A stretch of DNA of 16,335 bases, taken from positions 1 through 16,335 of the forward strand of contig JABFSW010000020.1 in the NCBI GenBank assembly GCA_013140415.1, read 5' to 3'. This document shows, one piece after another, positions 1 through 6,149 of the stretch. This stretch comes from Nitrosarchaeum sp. (GTDB taxonomy: Archaea > Thermoproteota > Nitrososphaeria > Nitrososphaerales > Nitrosopumilaceae). The first letter of the stretch is position 1. Each line of letters starts with the position of its first letter. The position numbers and the translations under genes are program-made. The notes below the pieces were generated by a model, which did no database searches, was not told where the DNA came from, and worked only from the letters and a program-made list of their open reading frames with translations.

Positions 1-2
1 TG

Positions 3-56
3 GTAATGGAGAAAGGTAATGGCTGCAAGATTCTTGATGTAAGAATAGGACTCTGA
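3..56 (+). CDS. 3' end of an upstream gene, possibly ADP-forming acyl-CoA synthetase (partial)
   Basis: An open frame enters from the left edge and ends at a TGA, leaving about 17 residues that finish with the motif K-I-L-D-V-R-I-G-L. An ending of this form (hydrophobic-D-x-R-I-x-L) resembles, from memory, the C-terminus of the ATP-grasp part of ADP-forming acyl-CoA synthetases. In Nitrosopumilus maritimus the gene next to 4-hydroxybutyryl-CoA dehydratase is the ADP-forming 4-hydroxybutyryl-CoA synthetase, the enzyme that makes the dehydratase substrate. The assignment therefore rests on a short tail plus remembered synteny; a chance open frame is possible. The next gene has its own TATA boxes, so the two need not share a transcript. 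Confidence 0.45.
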   Translation, partial: VMEKGNGCKILDVRIGL

Positions 57-80
57 TCGTAGTTTACTCGTAAATTTTTA

Positions 81-105
81 TTTATACTGTTTTAGAATAT
101 TTATA
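81..105 (+). promoter_or_regulatory. abfD promoter with two TATA-like boxes
   Basis: Two copies of TTTATA lie at 81-86 and 100-105. The second is centred about 24 nt before the GTG start at 127, the distance expected for a leaderless archaeal transcript. The first would place a start of transcription near 108-112 and give a short leader. Two tandem boxes may mean two start sites or strong expression, which would suit a central carbon-fixation enzyme. Confidence 0.6.
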
Positions 106-126
106 CAACCTAAAGTAAATCTCAAT

Positions 127-1659
127 GTGGCAAACGTTGAGAAGTTTAAGACCATAAGAACAGGCGAAGATTATATTCAAAGCCTGAGAGGAAGAGATCT
201 CAAAATTTACCTTTTTGGTGAATTAGTAAAAGAACCAGTAGATCATCCAATGATTAGACCATCAATTAATGCGGTAGCAGAGACATATGACTTGGCTGTA
301 CGAGAAGAGGAACTTGCTTCTGCCAATTCATCAATTACTGGATTAAGAGTTAACAGATTTTTACATATTGCAGAAAGTGCACAGGATTTGGTTTTACAAA
401 ATAAAATGCAGAGAAAACTAGGACAAAACACTGGAACATGTTTCCAGAGATGTGTTGGAATGGATGCACTAAATTCTTTGCATTCTACTACATTTGAAAT
501 TGATGAGAAACATAAAACCAATTATCATAAAAGATTTTTAGAATTTGTAAAGATGGTTCAAAAAGAAAATCTTGTAATTGGTGGTGCCATGACTGATCCA
601 AAGGGGGACAGAAGTAAGGGACCTGCAGAGCAAGATGATCCTGATTTGTTTACTAGAATAGTTGCCAAAGACGATAAAGGAATCTATGTTTCAGGAGCTA
701 AAGCACATCAGACTGGCTGTATAAACTCACATTGGATTATTCTAATGCCTACAGTACGATTAACAGAAAACGACAAAGACTGGGCTGTTGTTGGTGCAAT
801 TCCAGCAGATGCTAAAGGTGTGACTTACATCTATGGAAGACAATCATGTGACACTCGAAGTATGGAGGAAGGAACAATTGATGATGGTAATGCAAAATAT
901 GGAGGACAAGAAGCTCTGATGATTTTAGATAGAGTGTTTATTCCATGGGATAAAGTGTTCATGCATGGTGAATACGAATTTGCATCAATGCTAATTGAGC
1001 GCTTTACTTGTTATCATAGACGTAGCTATGTCTGCAAAACTGGATTAGGCGATGTATTAATTGGTGCAGCAGCCACCATAGCTGACTATAATGGAATACC
1101 AAATGTATCTCACATTAAAGACAAGCTTGTTGAGATGACTCATCTTAATGAGACAATTTTTGCTGCAGGAATTGCATCATCACATCAGGGACACAAAATG
1201 AAATCAGGTGTGTATCTTAATGATGACATGCTTGCCCAAGTTTGCAAACACAATGTAACTAGATTCCCATATGAAATTAGTAGACTGGCACAAGACATTG
1301 CAGGTGGATTGGTAGTAACTTTACCATCTGAGAAAGATTTCAGACATCCAGTAGCAGGACCATTACTTAAAAAATATCTTAAGGGTAGAAAGGGCGTTGA
1401 TGTTGAAAACAGAATGAGAGTACTTAGACTAATTGAAAACATGACATTAGGAAGAAACGCTGTTGGTTATCTTACTGAATCAATGCATGGAGCTGGTTCC
1501 CCACAAGCACAGAGAATACAAATCCAGAGACAGATGCAAATTGGATACAAAAAGAATCTTGCAAAAAACCTTGCAGGAATTACAAACGACATTGAAAAAC
1601 CAAATGAGCCATCTGATTATTTCAATCGTGTATTCAAAACCAAAGATTCAGTTTTGTAA
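127..1659 (+). CDS. abfD: 4-hydroxybutyryl-CoA dehydratase
   Basis: This 510-residue enzyme converts 4-hydroxybutyryl-CoA to crotonyl-CoA by a ketyl-radical mechanism using FAD and a [4Fe-4S] cluster. It is the characteristic step of the 3-hydroxypropionate/4-hydroxybutyrate cycle by which ammonia-oxidising archaea fix bicarbonate in the cytoplasm. The N-terminal family signature is present (S-L-R-G-R-D at 19-24, H-P-M-I-R-P at 40-45). The expected cluster ligands are visible: C105 and C109 in a C-x3-C motif, H297 in Y-H-R-R-S-Y, and C303. Length matches the family (about 490-510). The start is GTG: an ATG two bases earlier (125) is out of frame, and the GTG sits about 24 nt after a TATA box, as for a leaderless mRNA. 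A bacterial vinylacetyl-CoA isomerase-type relative is possible in principle, but the archaeal context makes the cycle enzyme very likely. Confidence 0.95.
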   Translation: MANVEKFKTIRTGEDYIQSLRGRDLKIYLFGELVKEPVDHPMIRPSINAVAETYDLAVREEELASANSSITGLRVNRFLHIAESAQDLVLQNKMQRKLGQNTGTCFQRCVGMDALNSLHSTTFEIDEKHKTNYHKRFLEFVKMVQKENLVIGGAMTDPKGDRSKGPAEQDDPDLFTRIVAKDDKGIYVSGAKAHQTGCINSHWIILMPTVRLTENDKDWAVVGAIPADAKGVTYIYGRQSCDTRSMEEGTIDDGNAKYGGQEALMILDRVFIPWDKVFMHGEYEFASMLIERFTCYHRRSYVCKTGLGDVLIGAAATIADYNGIPNVSHIKDKLVEMTHLNETIFAAGIASSHQGHKMKSGVYLNDDMLAQVCKHNVTRFPYEISRLAQDIAGGLVVTLPSEKDFRHPVAGPLLKKYLKGRKGVDVENRMRVLRLIENMTLGRNAVGYLTESMHGAGSPQAQRIQIQRQMQIGYKKNLAKNLAGITNDIEKPNEPSDYFNRVFKTKDSVL

Positions 1660-1692
1660 TACAAAACAGAAACTATTTGTAATTTTAGAAAA

Positions 1693-2355
1693 TTATTTTT
1701 GATCTTTTGACTCTTCTTCAGGGAGTTTACTTTCTTCGTGTCTAGAATACACATTATCTTTTTCTAGTTTGTCTAATTCTGGAATATCTACAGATGATTC
1801 TATTTGCGAATCATTTTGATTCAATGAATTCAAACTCAATTCTTTTTCATTTTTCTTTTTAGACATTTGTTTTACAACCATAATTCCTATGACAATTACA
1901 ATTATAATATAATTCATCGGAGGTTTCAATAGTTGCGTGACATAGCCTATTTGTGGAATTGTATAGGCAACTTTACCAATATACTCTTCTTTGGTAATTG
2001 GATAATCTGTCCCTGGAATTGATGCTGGATTTGCATCTCCCTTTGTTCTAATTGTTTTAGGTTCATCATCAATAATTGCTGCAACTCTATGTACAATTAC
2101 TCTATCATGTCCTGACGGACGATTAAAGACAATGATATCTCCAACTTTAATGTCTTCAAATGGCTCATGTCCTTGAACAATTAACACATCATATACTTGT
2201 AAAACTGGAATCATGCTTCCGCTGGCTACTACATAAAATGGATTTTGCGTCCCAAATGCAACTTGTAGACCTACCCAAATCACAACTACTCCTATAGCTA
2301 CAATCATGATGTCTTTGAGTATTCCTTTTGACATGATTTTTTTGTTCAACTTCAT
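1693..2355 (-). CDS. Signal peptidase I, archaeal S26B (Sec11-like) type
   Basis: A 220-residue membrane protease that removes signal peptides from proteins leaving the Sec pathway, acting on the outer face of the cytoplasmic membrane. A transmembrane helix spans about residues 14-31. The catalytic serine is S47 in S-G-S-M. The general base is a histidine, H89 in V-I-V-H-R-V, rather than the lysine of bacterial LepB, which defines the archaeal/ER S26B class. D107 in T-K-G-D-A-N is the conserved acidic residue. A second transmembrane helix (about 148-161) is followed by a highly charged 55-residue cytoplasmic tail, longer than in many homologues and probably poorly ordered. The ATG is supported by a TATA-like box at 2377-2387 (centre 27 nt upstream). 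The gene lies 38 nt after the zinc-ribbon/PRC gene on the same strand and is convergent with abfD. Several exported substrates are encoded in this window. Confidence 0.93.
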   Translation of the reverse strand: MKLNKKIMSKGILKDIMIVAIGVVVIWVGLQVAFGTQNPFYVVASGSMIPVLQVYDVLIVQGHEPFEDIKVGDIIVFNRPSGHDRVIVHRVAAIIDDEPKTIRTKGDANPASIPGTDYPITKEEYIGKVAYTIPQIGYVTQLLKPPMNYIIIVIVIGIMVVKQMSKKKNEKELSLNSLNQNDSQIESSVDIPELDKLEKDNVYSRHEESKLPEEESKDQK

Positions 2356-2376
2356 TAATCGCCTATAGTTTGATTG

Positions 2377-2387
2377 ATTAAATTTAT
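2377..2387 (-). promoter_or_regulatory. TATA-like box of the signal peptidase gene
   Basis: Read on the minus strand this is ATAAATTTAAT, centred about 27 nt before the ATG at 2355. It lies in the 38-nt gap after the zinc-ribbon/PRC gene, so the peptidase gene can be transcribed on its own as a leaderless mRNA. Confidence 0.5.
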
Positions 2388-2393
2388 CTGCAC

Positions 2394-3122
2394 TTATTGT
2401 AGCTTACTGCCGCATTCTTCACAGAACTTGGAGCCTTCTTTATTTGAAAATCCACAATTTGCGCACTTTCCTGGTTGAGATGCAACTGCTGGACTTCCTA
2501 AAAGAATCACCTCTCCTACTTTTCTTATGCTGTTCCATGGGATACTGCCCTCAGTTCCATCATTTTTTATAACTAACAACACTACTGATTGATTCGAATC
2601 TATTCCAACTTGTTTTGCCTTTCCAATCATTTTTGCATTTTCATCATATACTGCTAATCCTTCAATTGAGCTAACTGTTGTAGCTGGACCTGGCTGTGTA
2701 GCAGATGTAATTTCTGGTTTTACTTGTACAGGTTCAGGTTGTGAGATTTGTGTAGTCTGACTTGTCTCTAATGGCTTTGCACTTCCAACTTCAACAGTCT
2801 CATTTGGTTTTCTAAATTCTCTATACTCTGCTATTACTGCACTACATGAATTACAAATGTATTGGCCTTTTTCTGCAAGAATTAAATTTTCTGCAACCTC
2901 TTCATTTGGATTTTCATATTTAATTTTTGGAGGACCCTCAAATTCTTTTTCACATGTATTGCAAAAATGTTTAGTAATTTTCTGACTATCCAATCTACCC
3001 ATTGGTGCTAAAAATAGATCTGGACCTCCTAAGTTTCCTTTCATTTGTTGTTGATCAGTTACAGTTGCCATTACATAGCCGCCAGATCCTCTTAATTTTT
3101 TAAGTCTAAGTTCGCTACTCAT
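2394..3122 (-). CDS. Zinc-ribbon / PRC-barrel protein, function unknown
   Basis: A 242-residue soluble protein with three recognisable parts. First is an N-terminal zinc-binding unit with C54-x2-C57 and C90-x2-C93. Next comes a Thr/Pro/Gln-rich linker (about 105-150), and then a PRC-barrel-like beta domain (about 151-209) containing the pattern D-x-N-Q-S-V-V-L-L-V and ending I-P-W-N-S-I-R-K-V-G-E-V-I-L-L-G. Last is a C-terminal zinc ribbon with C220-x2-C223 and C234-x2-C237. PRC barrels occur in the RNA-processing factor RimM and in photosynthetic reaction-centre H subunits; here they give no firm function. The first ATG has a GGAG two bases upstream and TATA-like sequence at 3146-3158. An alternative start is M18, which would begin M-A-T-V-T-D. 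The protein could be a nucleic-acid or protein-protein adaptor, but that is inference. Confidence 0.85.
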   Translation of the reverse strand: MSSELRLKKLRGSGGYVMATVTDQQQMKGNLGGPDLFLAPMGRLDSQKITKHFCNTCEKEFEGPPKIKYENPNEEVAENLILAEKGQYICNSCSAVIAEYREFRKPNETVEVGSAKPLETSQTTQISQPEPVQVKPEITSATQPGPATTVSSIEGLAVYDENAKMIGKAKQVGIDSNQSVVLLVIKNDGTEGSIPWNSIRKVGEVILLGSPAVASQPGKCANCGFSNKEGSKFCEECGSKLQ

Positions 3123-3145
3123 ATCTCCGTTTTATTGAAACGACA

Positions 3146-3158
3146 TTTAAGTATATAT
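3146..3158 (-). promoter_or_regulatory. TATA-like box of the zinc-ribbon/PRC gene
   Basis: The minus strand reads ATATACTTAAA across this stretch, 24-36 nt before the ATG at 3122. Depending on which half is used, the mRNA would be leaderless or carry a leader of about 6 nt. That short leader would include the GGAG seen immediately upstream of the start. Confidence 0.45.
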
Positions 3159-3221
3159 CACTAAATCTGTTTTTTGATTTTTCTTTTCCAACAAAAAATA
3201 TGGTGTTAATTCTGGTGAACA

Positions 3222-3229
3222 TTTTTAGG
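3222..3229 (+). promoter_or_regulatory. TATA-like box of the thioredoxin gene
   Basis: The sequence TTTTTAGG is centred about 26 nt before the ATG at 3252, fitting a leaderless transcript. The box is T-rich and imperfect. Confidence 0.45.
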
Positions 3230-3251
3230 TACGTTCCATAAATTAGTCATT

Positions 3252-3581
3252 ATGGGAATAACAGAAATTTCAGATACAAAATCTTGGGAAATCAATGTAA
3301 TTCAATCTGATATGCCAGTGTTTGTTGACTTTTGGGCCCAATGGTGTGGTCCATGTAGAATGGTAGGTCCAGTAGTAGAAGAACTGGCAAATGACTATCA
3401 AGGCAAAGTAAAATTTGTCAAAGTCAATGTAGATGAGGCCAATGACTTGGCAGCAAAATACAATGTCTTTAGCATTCCAACCTTGATTATCCTTAACAAA
3501 GGTGAAATAGTTAGTCAGCAAGTTGGTGCAGCATCAAAAGAATCATACAAAAATATGATTGATAGAGCATTACAAGCATAA
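3252..3581 (+). CDS. trxA: Thioredoxin
   Basis: A 109-residue classical thioredoxin, a cytoplasmic dithiol-disulfide reductant. The active site is W-C-G-P-C with C32 and C35, preceded by F-V-D-F-W-A-Q and followed by R-M-V-G-P. The cis-proline is P76 in F-S-I-P-T-L. Length and layout match a full single domain with no signal peptide. The ATG lies about 26 nt after a TATA-like box. It sits between genes for three zinc-ribbon proteins whose C-x2-C clusters are possible redox clients, although nothing in the sequence proves that link. It is probably reduced by a thioredoxin reductase encoded elsewhere. Confidence 0.95.
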   Translation: MGITEISDTKSWEINVIQSDMPVFVDFWAQWCGPCRMVGPVVEELANDYQGKVKFVKVNVDEANDLAAKYNVFSIPTLIILNKGEIVSQQVGAASKESYKNMIDRALQA

Positions 3582-3592
3582 CCCATTAGCAC

Positions 3593-3607
3593 ATTTTTCT
3601 ATTTTTT
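3593..3607 (+). terminator. T-rich termination tract after thioredoxin
   Basis: Two runs of T, TTTTTC followed by TATTTTTT, begin about 12 bases after the stop codon. There is no hairpin. Archaeal RNA polymerase terminates at such coding-strand T-tracts, so this is a plausible thioredoxin terminator. Confidence 0.5.
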
Positions 3608-3641
3608 GATCCTAAAGTAATTAATATTCCAAAAGTAAAGC

Positions 3642-4163
3642 ATGGGTATGTCATTTGGTGAAGTAGATACACTGAACATGCTATTTGACAAACTGCAAAG
3701 TTTGTTTGATGATTCTCAAGGATACTATGAATCATTTCTTGATACCAATAACATGTACAAAAAAGGTCTACTAAGTGACAAAGAATTCTTTCAAAAACTA
3801 GGCGATTATGTTGTAGCTTACTCTGCATTGGAATTTTTAGCAATCAAAGTTATCTTTGAGCTGAAAAAATCTCGTGGTGCAGGTTCTGGCAATACTCAAT
3901 CTCCCGGATTAATGCCAGGAATGGGACAACCTGGAATGATGGCTGGAATGGGAATGCCAAGATCTGGCACTGCACAAAATCCAGTTGGTGGTCCTCCAGG
4001 TATTGTATCTGCACAACAAGCATTTGGTGATGTTGGTACTTTGCCCTCGCCTGATCCAGCATTAATGCCAAGAAGAACTGCTGCATCTGGTGGATGTCCA
4101 TCATGCGGTGCATCACTAAGACCAAATGCAAAGTTTTGCACAAAATGTGGCACTAGAGCATAA
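3642..4163 (+). CDS. Helical N-domain protein with Gly/Pro/Met linker and C-terminal zinc ribbon
   Basis: A 173-residue soluble protein of unknown function. Residues 1-76 are predicted helical and acidic, rich in F, Y and L. Residues 77-148 form a low-complexity linker rich in G, P and M, with repeated M-x-G-M / P-G-M units, probably disordered. The C-terminus is a zinc ribbon with C152-x2-C155 and C166-x2-C169. There are two candidate starts, M1 and M3. The nearest TATA-like sequence, TTAATATT at about 3621-3628, fits the second (3648) slightly better. Its stop is 4 bases from the stop of the opposing zinc-ribbon gene. The ribbon resembles those of its neighbours, suggesting shared use of the module rather than a duplicated gene, because the N-domains differ. 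Confidence 0.85.
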   Translation: MGMSFGEVDTLNMLFDKLQSLFDDSQGYYESFLDTNNMYKKGLLSDKEFFQKLGDYVVAYSALEFLAIKVIFELKKSRGAGSGNTQSPGLMPGMGQPGMMAGMGMPRSGTAQNPVGGPPGIVSAQQAFGDVGTLPSPDPALMPRRTAASGGCPSCGASLRPNAKFCTKCGTRA

Positions 4164-4167
4164 AATT

Positions 4168-4527
4168 TTAATCCTGTGTTGTACCACATTCAGGACAGAA
4201 TTTTGCTGTCTTTGATAGAGTTGTACCACATTCAGAACAAAACTTTCCATCAGAACTAGTTTCTGAAAATGCATTTCCATAAACATTTGAACTTTTGACA
4301 GCACCAGATGGCTCGTATTTGTCATCATCAATTAAAATTGGTGCAAAGTCTTGCTCTACCATAAATGTCAGCATTCTTGGAAGTGTATTGTCTTTGTTTT
4401 GAGGATCTGGAACCGTATCTCCTAACCAAAACGCAAATCTCATCAGGGTTAATTCTGGAGTGGAAAACGCAAGAGTATGTTTGGACATGTATTCTTGCGC
4501 AGCTTTTTTTCCATCAAAAACCTTCAT
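4168..4527 (-). CDS. Small zinc-ribbon protein
   Basis: A 119-residue protein. Residues 1-75 form a compact domain beginning M-K-V-F-D-G-K-K-A-A with aromatic/hydrophobic segments (M-R-F-A-F-W-L-G). A short Ser/Gly linker follows, then a C-terminal zinc ribbon with C97-x2-C100 and C111-x2-C114. The reading frame stays open upstream to 4605, but that extension runs into tRNA-Ala on the same strand and would start inside the tRNA. The ATG at 4527 is chosen because it lies after the tRNA and about 25 nt downstream of a TATA-like sequence at 4546-4558. Function is unknown. It is convergent with the Gly/Pro/Met zinc-ribbon gene, with only 4 bases between the stops. Confidence 0.83.
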   Translation of the reverse strand: MKVFDGKKAAQEYMSKHTLAFSTPELTLMRFAFWLGDTVPDPQNKDNTLPRMLTFMVEQDFAPILIDDDKYEPSGAVKSSNVYGNAFSETSSDGKFCSECGTTLSKTAKFCPECGTTQD

Positions 4528-4545
4528 GGAAATTTGTAATCTCTG

Positions 4546-4558
4546 TTTATGTATAATA
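4546..4558 (-). promoter_or_regulatory. TATA-like box of the small zinc-ribbon gene
   Basis: On the minus strand this reads TATTATACATAAA, centred about 25 nt before the ATG at 4527 and just after the 3' end of the tRNA. It supports independent leaderless transcription and the internal start chosen for the gene. Confidence 0.5.
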
Positions 4559-4575
4559 GTTTCTGGAACTATTAA

Positions 4576-4647
4576 TGGACCGGGGGGGAATTGAACCCCC
4601 GACATCCTCGTTGCGAACGAGGCATTATACCACTAAACCACCGGCCC
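4576..4647 (-). tRNA. tRNA-Ala (anticodon CGC)
   Basis: Read on the minus strand this folds as a complete cloverleaf. The acceptor stem is GGGCCGG with CCGGTCC. The D-arm holds GTTTAGTGGTATAAT. The anticodon stem is CCTCG/CGAGG with loop TTCGCAA, giving anticodon CGC. The T-arm is GGGGG-TTCAATT-CCCCC, and the discriminator is A. The acceptor carries the G3:U70 wobble pair, the alanine identity element. There is no intron and no encoded CCA. It would read the codon GCG, expected to be rare in so AT-rich a genome. A TATA-like box lies about 27 nt upstream (4670-4678). Confidence 0.96.
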
Positions 4648-4669
4648 TTCTCTTACATTTCAGAGATGT

Positions 4670-4678
4670 GTTTTTATT
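4670..4678 (-). promoter_or_regulatory. TATA-like box of tRNA-Ala
   Basis: The minus strand reads AATAAAAAC, centred about 27 nt before the first base of the tRNA. This is the normal archaeal spacing, so transcription could start at or within a base or two of the mature 5' end. Confidence 0.45.
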
Positions 4679-4747
4679 CATTTTCTCAGGCAAATCTATG
4701 ATTTACCCACCAATAATTACAACTCCAAGACTAGTTACAAAATATTT

Positions 4748-6040
4748 CTATGCAAAATCTTTAGTTTTTAATTTGGTTCGATGACTCTTTCTGATAATAA
4801 AATAACTTGCAACGCCAGAGATAACAAGAATTATTCCTAGATAAACAATGATCTCACTAACTTCAAGTGGATAATTTTCTTTTGATTCAGGCATAGCTGC
4901 AAATTCCTTTGGAATTATTCGGTATATCTTTCCATTAGATAGTGATACAATATACAAAAATCCATCTGGTCCTTCTTCTACATCTGTAATTGCACCAAAA
5001 TTAGTTCCAAACAAAATTTCTTCATTTGATTCGTCAATGTTTAATGTATTGTCTTGAAGATATGGTGAATTAAAAACAAATCCAGTTCTTTGTTCATTTA
5101 GATTAAAGCTATAGATGTTTCCATTATTGCAATCTCCAACAAAGACTCTATTTGTTTGCGCAAATTTTTCTGATGTACTAAATGCAATTCCAGTAGGACA
5201 AACTGGTTTTTCCCATACAAATTCTGGATTACTATATACAAAATCTCCGTATTTTGGCAATGAATCTATCTTAGTTTGATTCTCTGTAATGCCCATTATC
5301 TCAATCCAACCACTGTTAAAATTTTCTGGTACTAGATTAATCTCATCATTTGAATCATCTCCATTTTCAGTATCCCATAGATTTCCAGTTACTGGATCTA
5401 CTGTTAATCCAAAACTATTTCGAATTCCCATTGCATAATATTCTCCTGGTGGATCTATTCTAAGAATCACACTAGTATCGTTTTTCCAACCAGTATCATC
5501 TTTATTTTGTAGTTTACCATAATTTCCATTATCTCCCATTATTGCAAATGTCTGTCCACCAAAGCTAGTCATTGCACCACCATTGTGATAATAATTATCA
5601 CTAGGTAATGTCTTGAGCAATACTGGATTTACTAATTTTTCGCCATCCCAATCATATCGATAAATTCTATTTTCAATTGCCTTTCCTGCATCAGTATCAG
5701 CTGCTGTAAAATAGACATACACTTTGGAGCCATCAGATGTAATTCCAAGCATTCCTCTTTCTCCATCTTTTGCAACAGATACATCCAAAACAGGCTCTGG
5801 CTGCAAAACTCCGTCTCTTACCAGCCTAACTATTCCGTCATATCTTTGCAATACCAAAATGTCATCTCCAAGAAAGGTCATAGTAGTTGGGCTATTTGGA
5901 ATGCCTTCTGCCATAAATTGTTCAACTACATAATTTTCATCAAGAATTTGAGGTAATGACTGGTCATTGGTGTGTTCTGCAAATGCCTGTGGGAGAATTC
6001 CAATAAAAATAACCATACATACCAAAAGCAAAACTTTCAT
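4748..6040 (-). CDS. Membrane-anchored PQQ-dependent sugar dehydrogenase-like beta-propeller
   Basis: A 430-residue exported protein of the glucose/sorbosone dehydrogenase family, whose characterised members oxidise aldoses or similar substrates with PQQ outside the cytoplasmic membrane. A signal peptide covers residues 1-21, with likely cleavage after A-F-A. The propeller domain spans about 35-378. Family features include Y-H-N-G-G (H152, the position of the catalytic base in soluble glucose dehydrogenases), G-I-R-N-S-F-G-L (R207) and the acidic, probably Ca2+-binding segment W-D-T-E-N-G-D-D around 222-229. A C-terminal helix at about 396-416 followed by basic residues anchors it to the membrane, a feature not found in soluble bacterial glucose dehydrogenase. 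The true substrate is unknown, and many archaeal homologues lack a demonstrated activity. It is divergent from the amidohydrolase gene; a weak TATA-like sequence at 6061-6070 fits the ATG. Confidence 0.85.
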   Translation of the reverse strand: MKVLLLVCMVIFIGILPQAFAEHTNDQSLPQILDENYVVEQFMAEGIPNSPTTMTFLGDDILVLQRYDGIVRLVRDGVLQPEPVLDVSVAKDGERGMLGITSDGSKVYVYFTAADTDAGKAIENRIYRYDWDGEKLVNPVLLKTLPSDNYYHNGGAMTSFGGQTFAIMGDNGNYGKLQNKDDTGWKNDTSVILRIDPPGEYYAMGIRNSFGLTVDPVTGNLWDTENGDDSNDEINLVPENFNSGWIEIMGITENQTKIDSLPKYGDFVYSNPEFVWEKPVCPTGIAFSTSEKFAQTNRVFVGDCNNGNIYSFNLNEQRTGFVFNSPYLQDNTLNIDESNEEILFGTNFGAITDVEEGPDGFLYIVSLSNGKIYRIIPKEFAAMPESKENYPLEVSEIIVYLGIILVISGVASYFIIRKSHRTKLKTKDFA

Positions 6041-6149
6041 AAAAAAATTATAATTTTCAAACTAGATAAGTATACTGAGTTTTTCTGGCATGATTTTCTT
6101 ACATATTATACTCAACGCATAATAGACTGCAAGACATGAAAAATTTCTG

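Noticed and set aside
3850..4189. Minus-strand ORFs of 97 codons opposite the Gly/Pro/Met zinc-ribbon gene
   Set aside because: They are shadows of a low-complexity linker; they show no motif and the plus-strand frame has an intact zinc ribbon.
4528..4605. Upstream extension of the small zinc-ribbon gene to an ATG at 4605
   Set aside because: The extension runs through the 3' half of tRNA-Ala on the same strand. A TATA-like box lies between the tRNA and the internal ATG at 4527.
4697..4783. 28-codon plus-strand ORF beginning M-I-Y-P-P
   Set aside because: It overlaps the 3' end of the PQQ-type gene and has no TATA box at a suitable distance.
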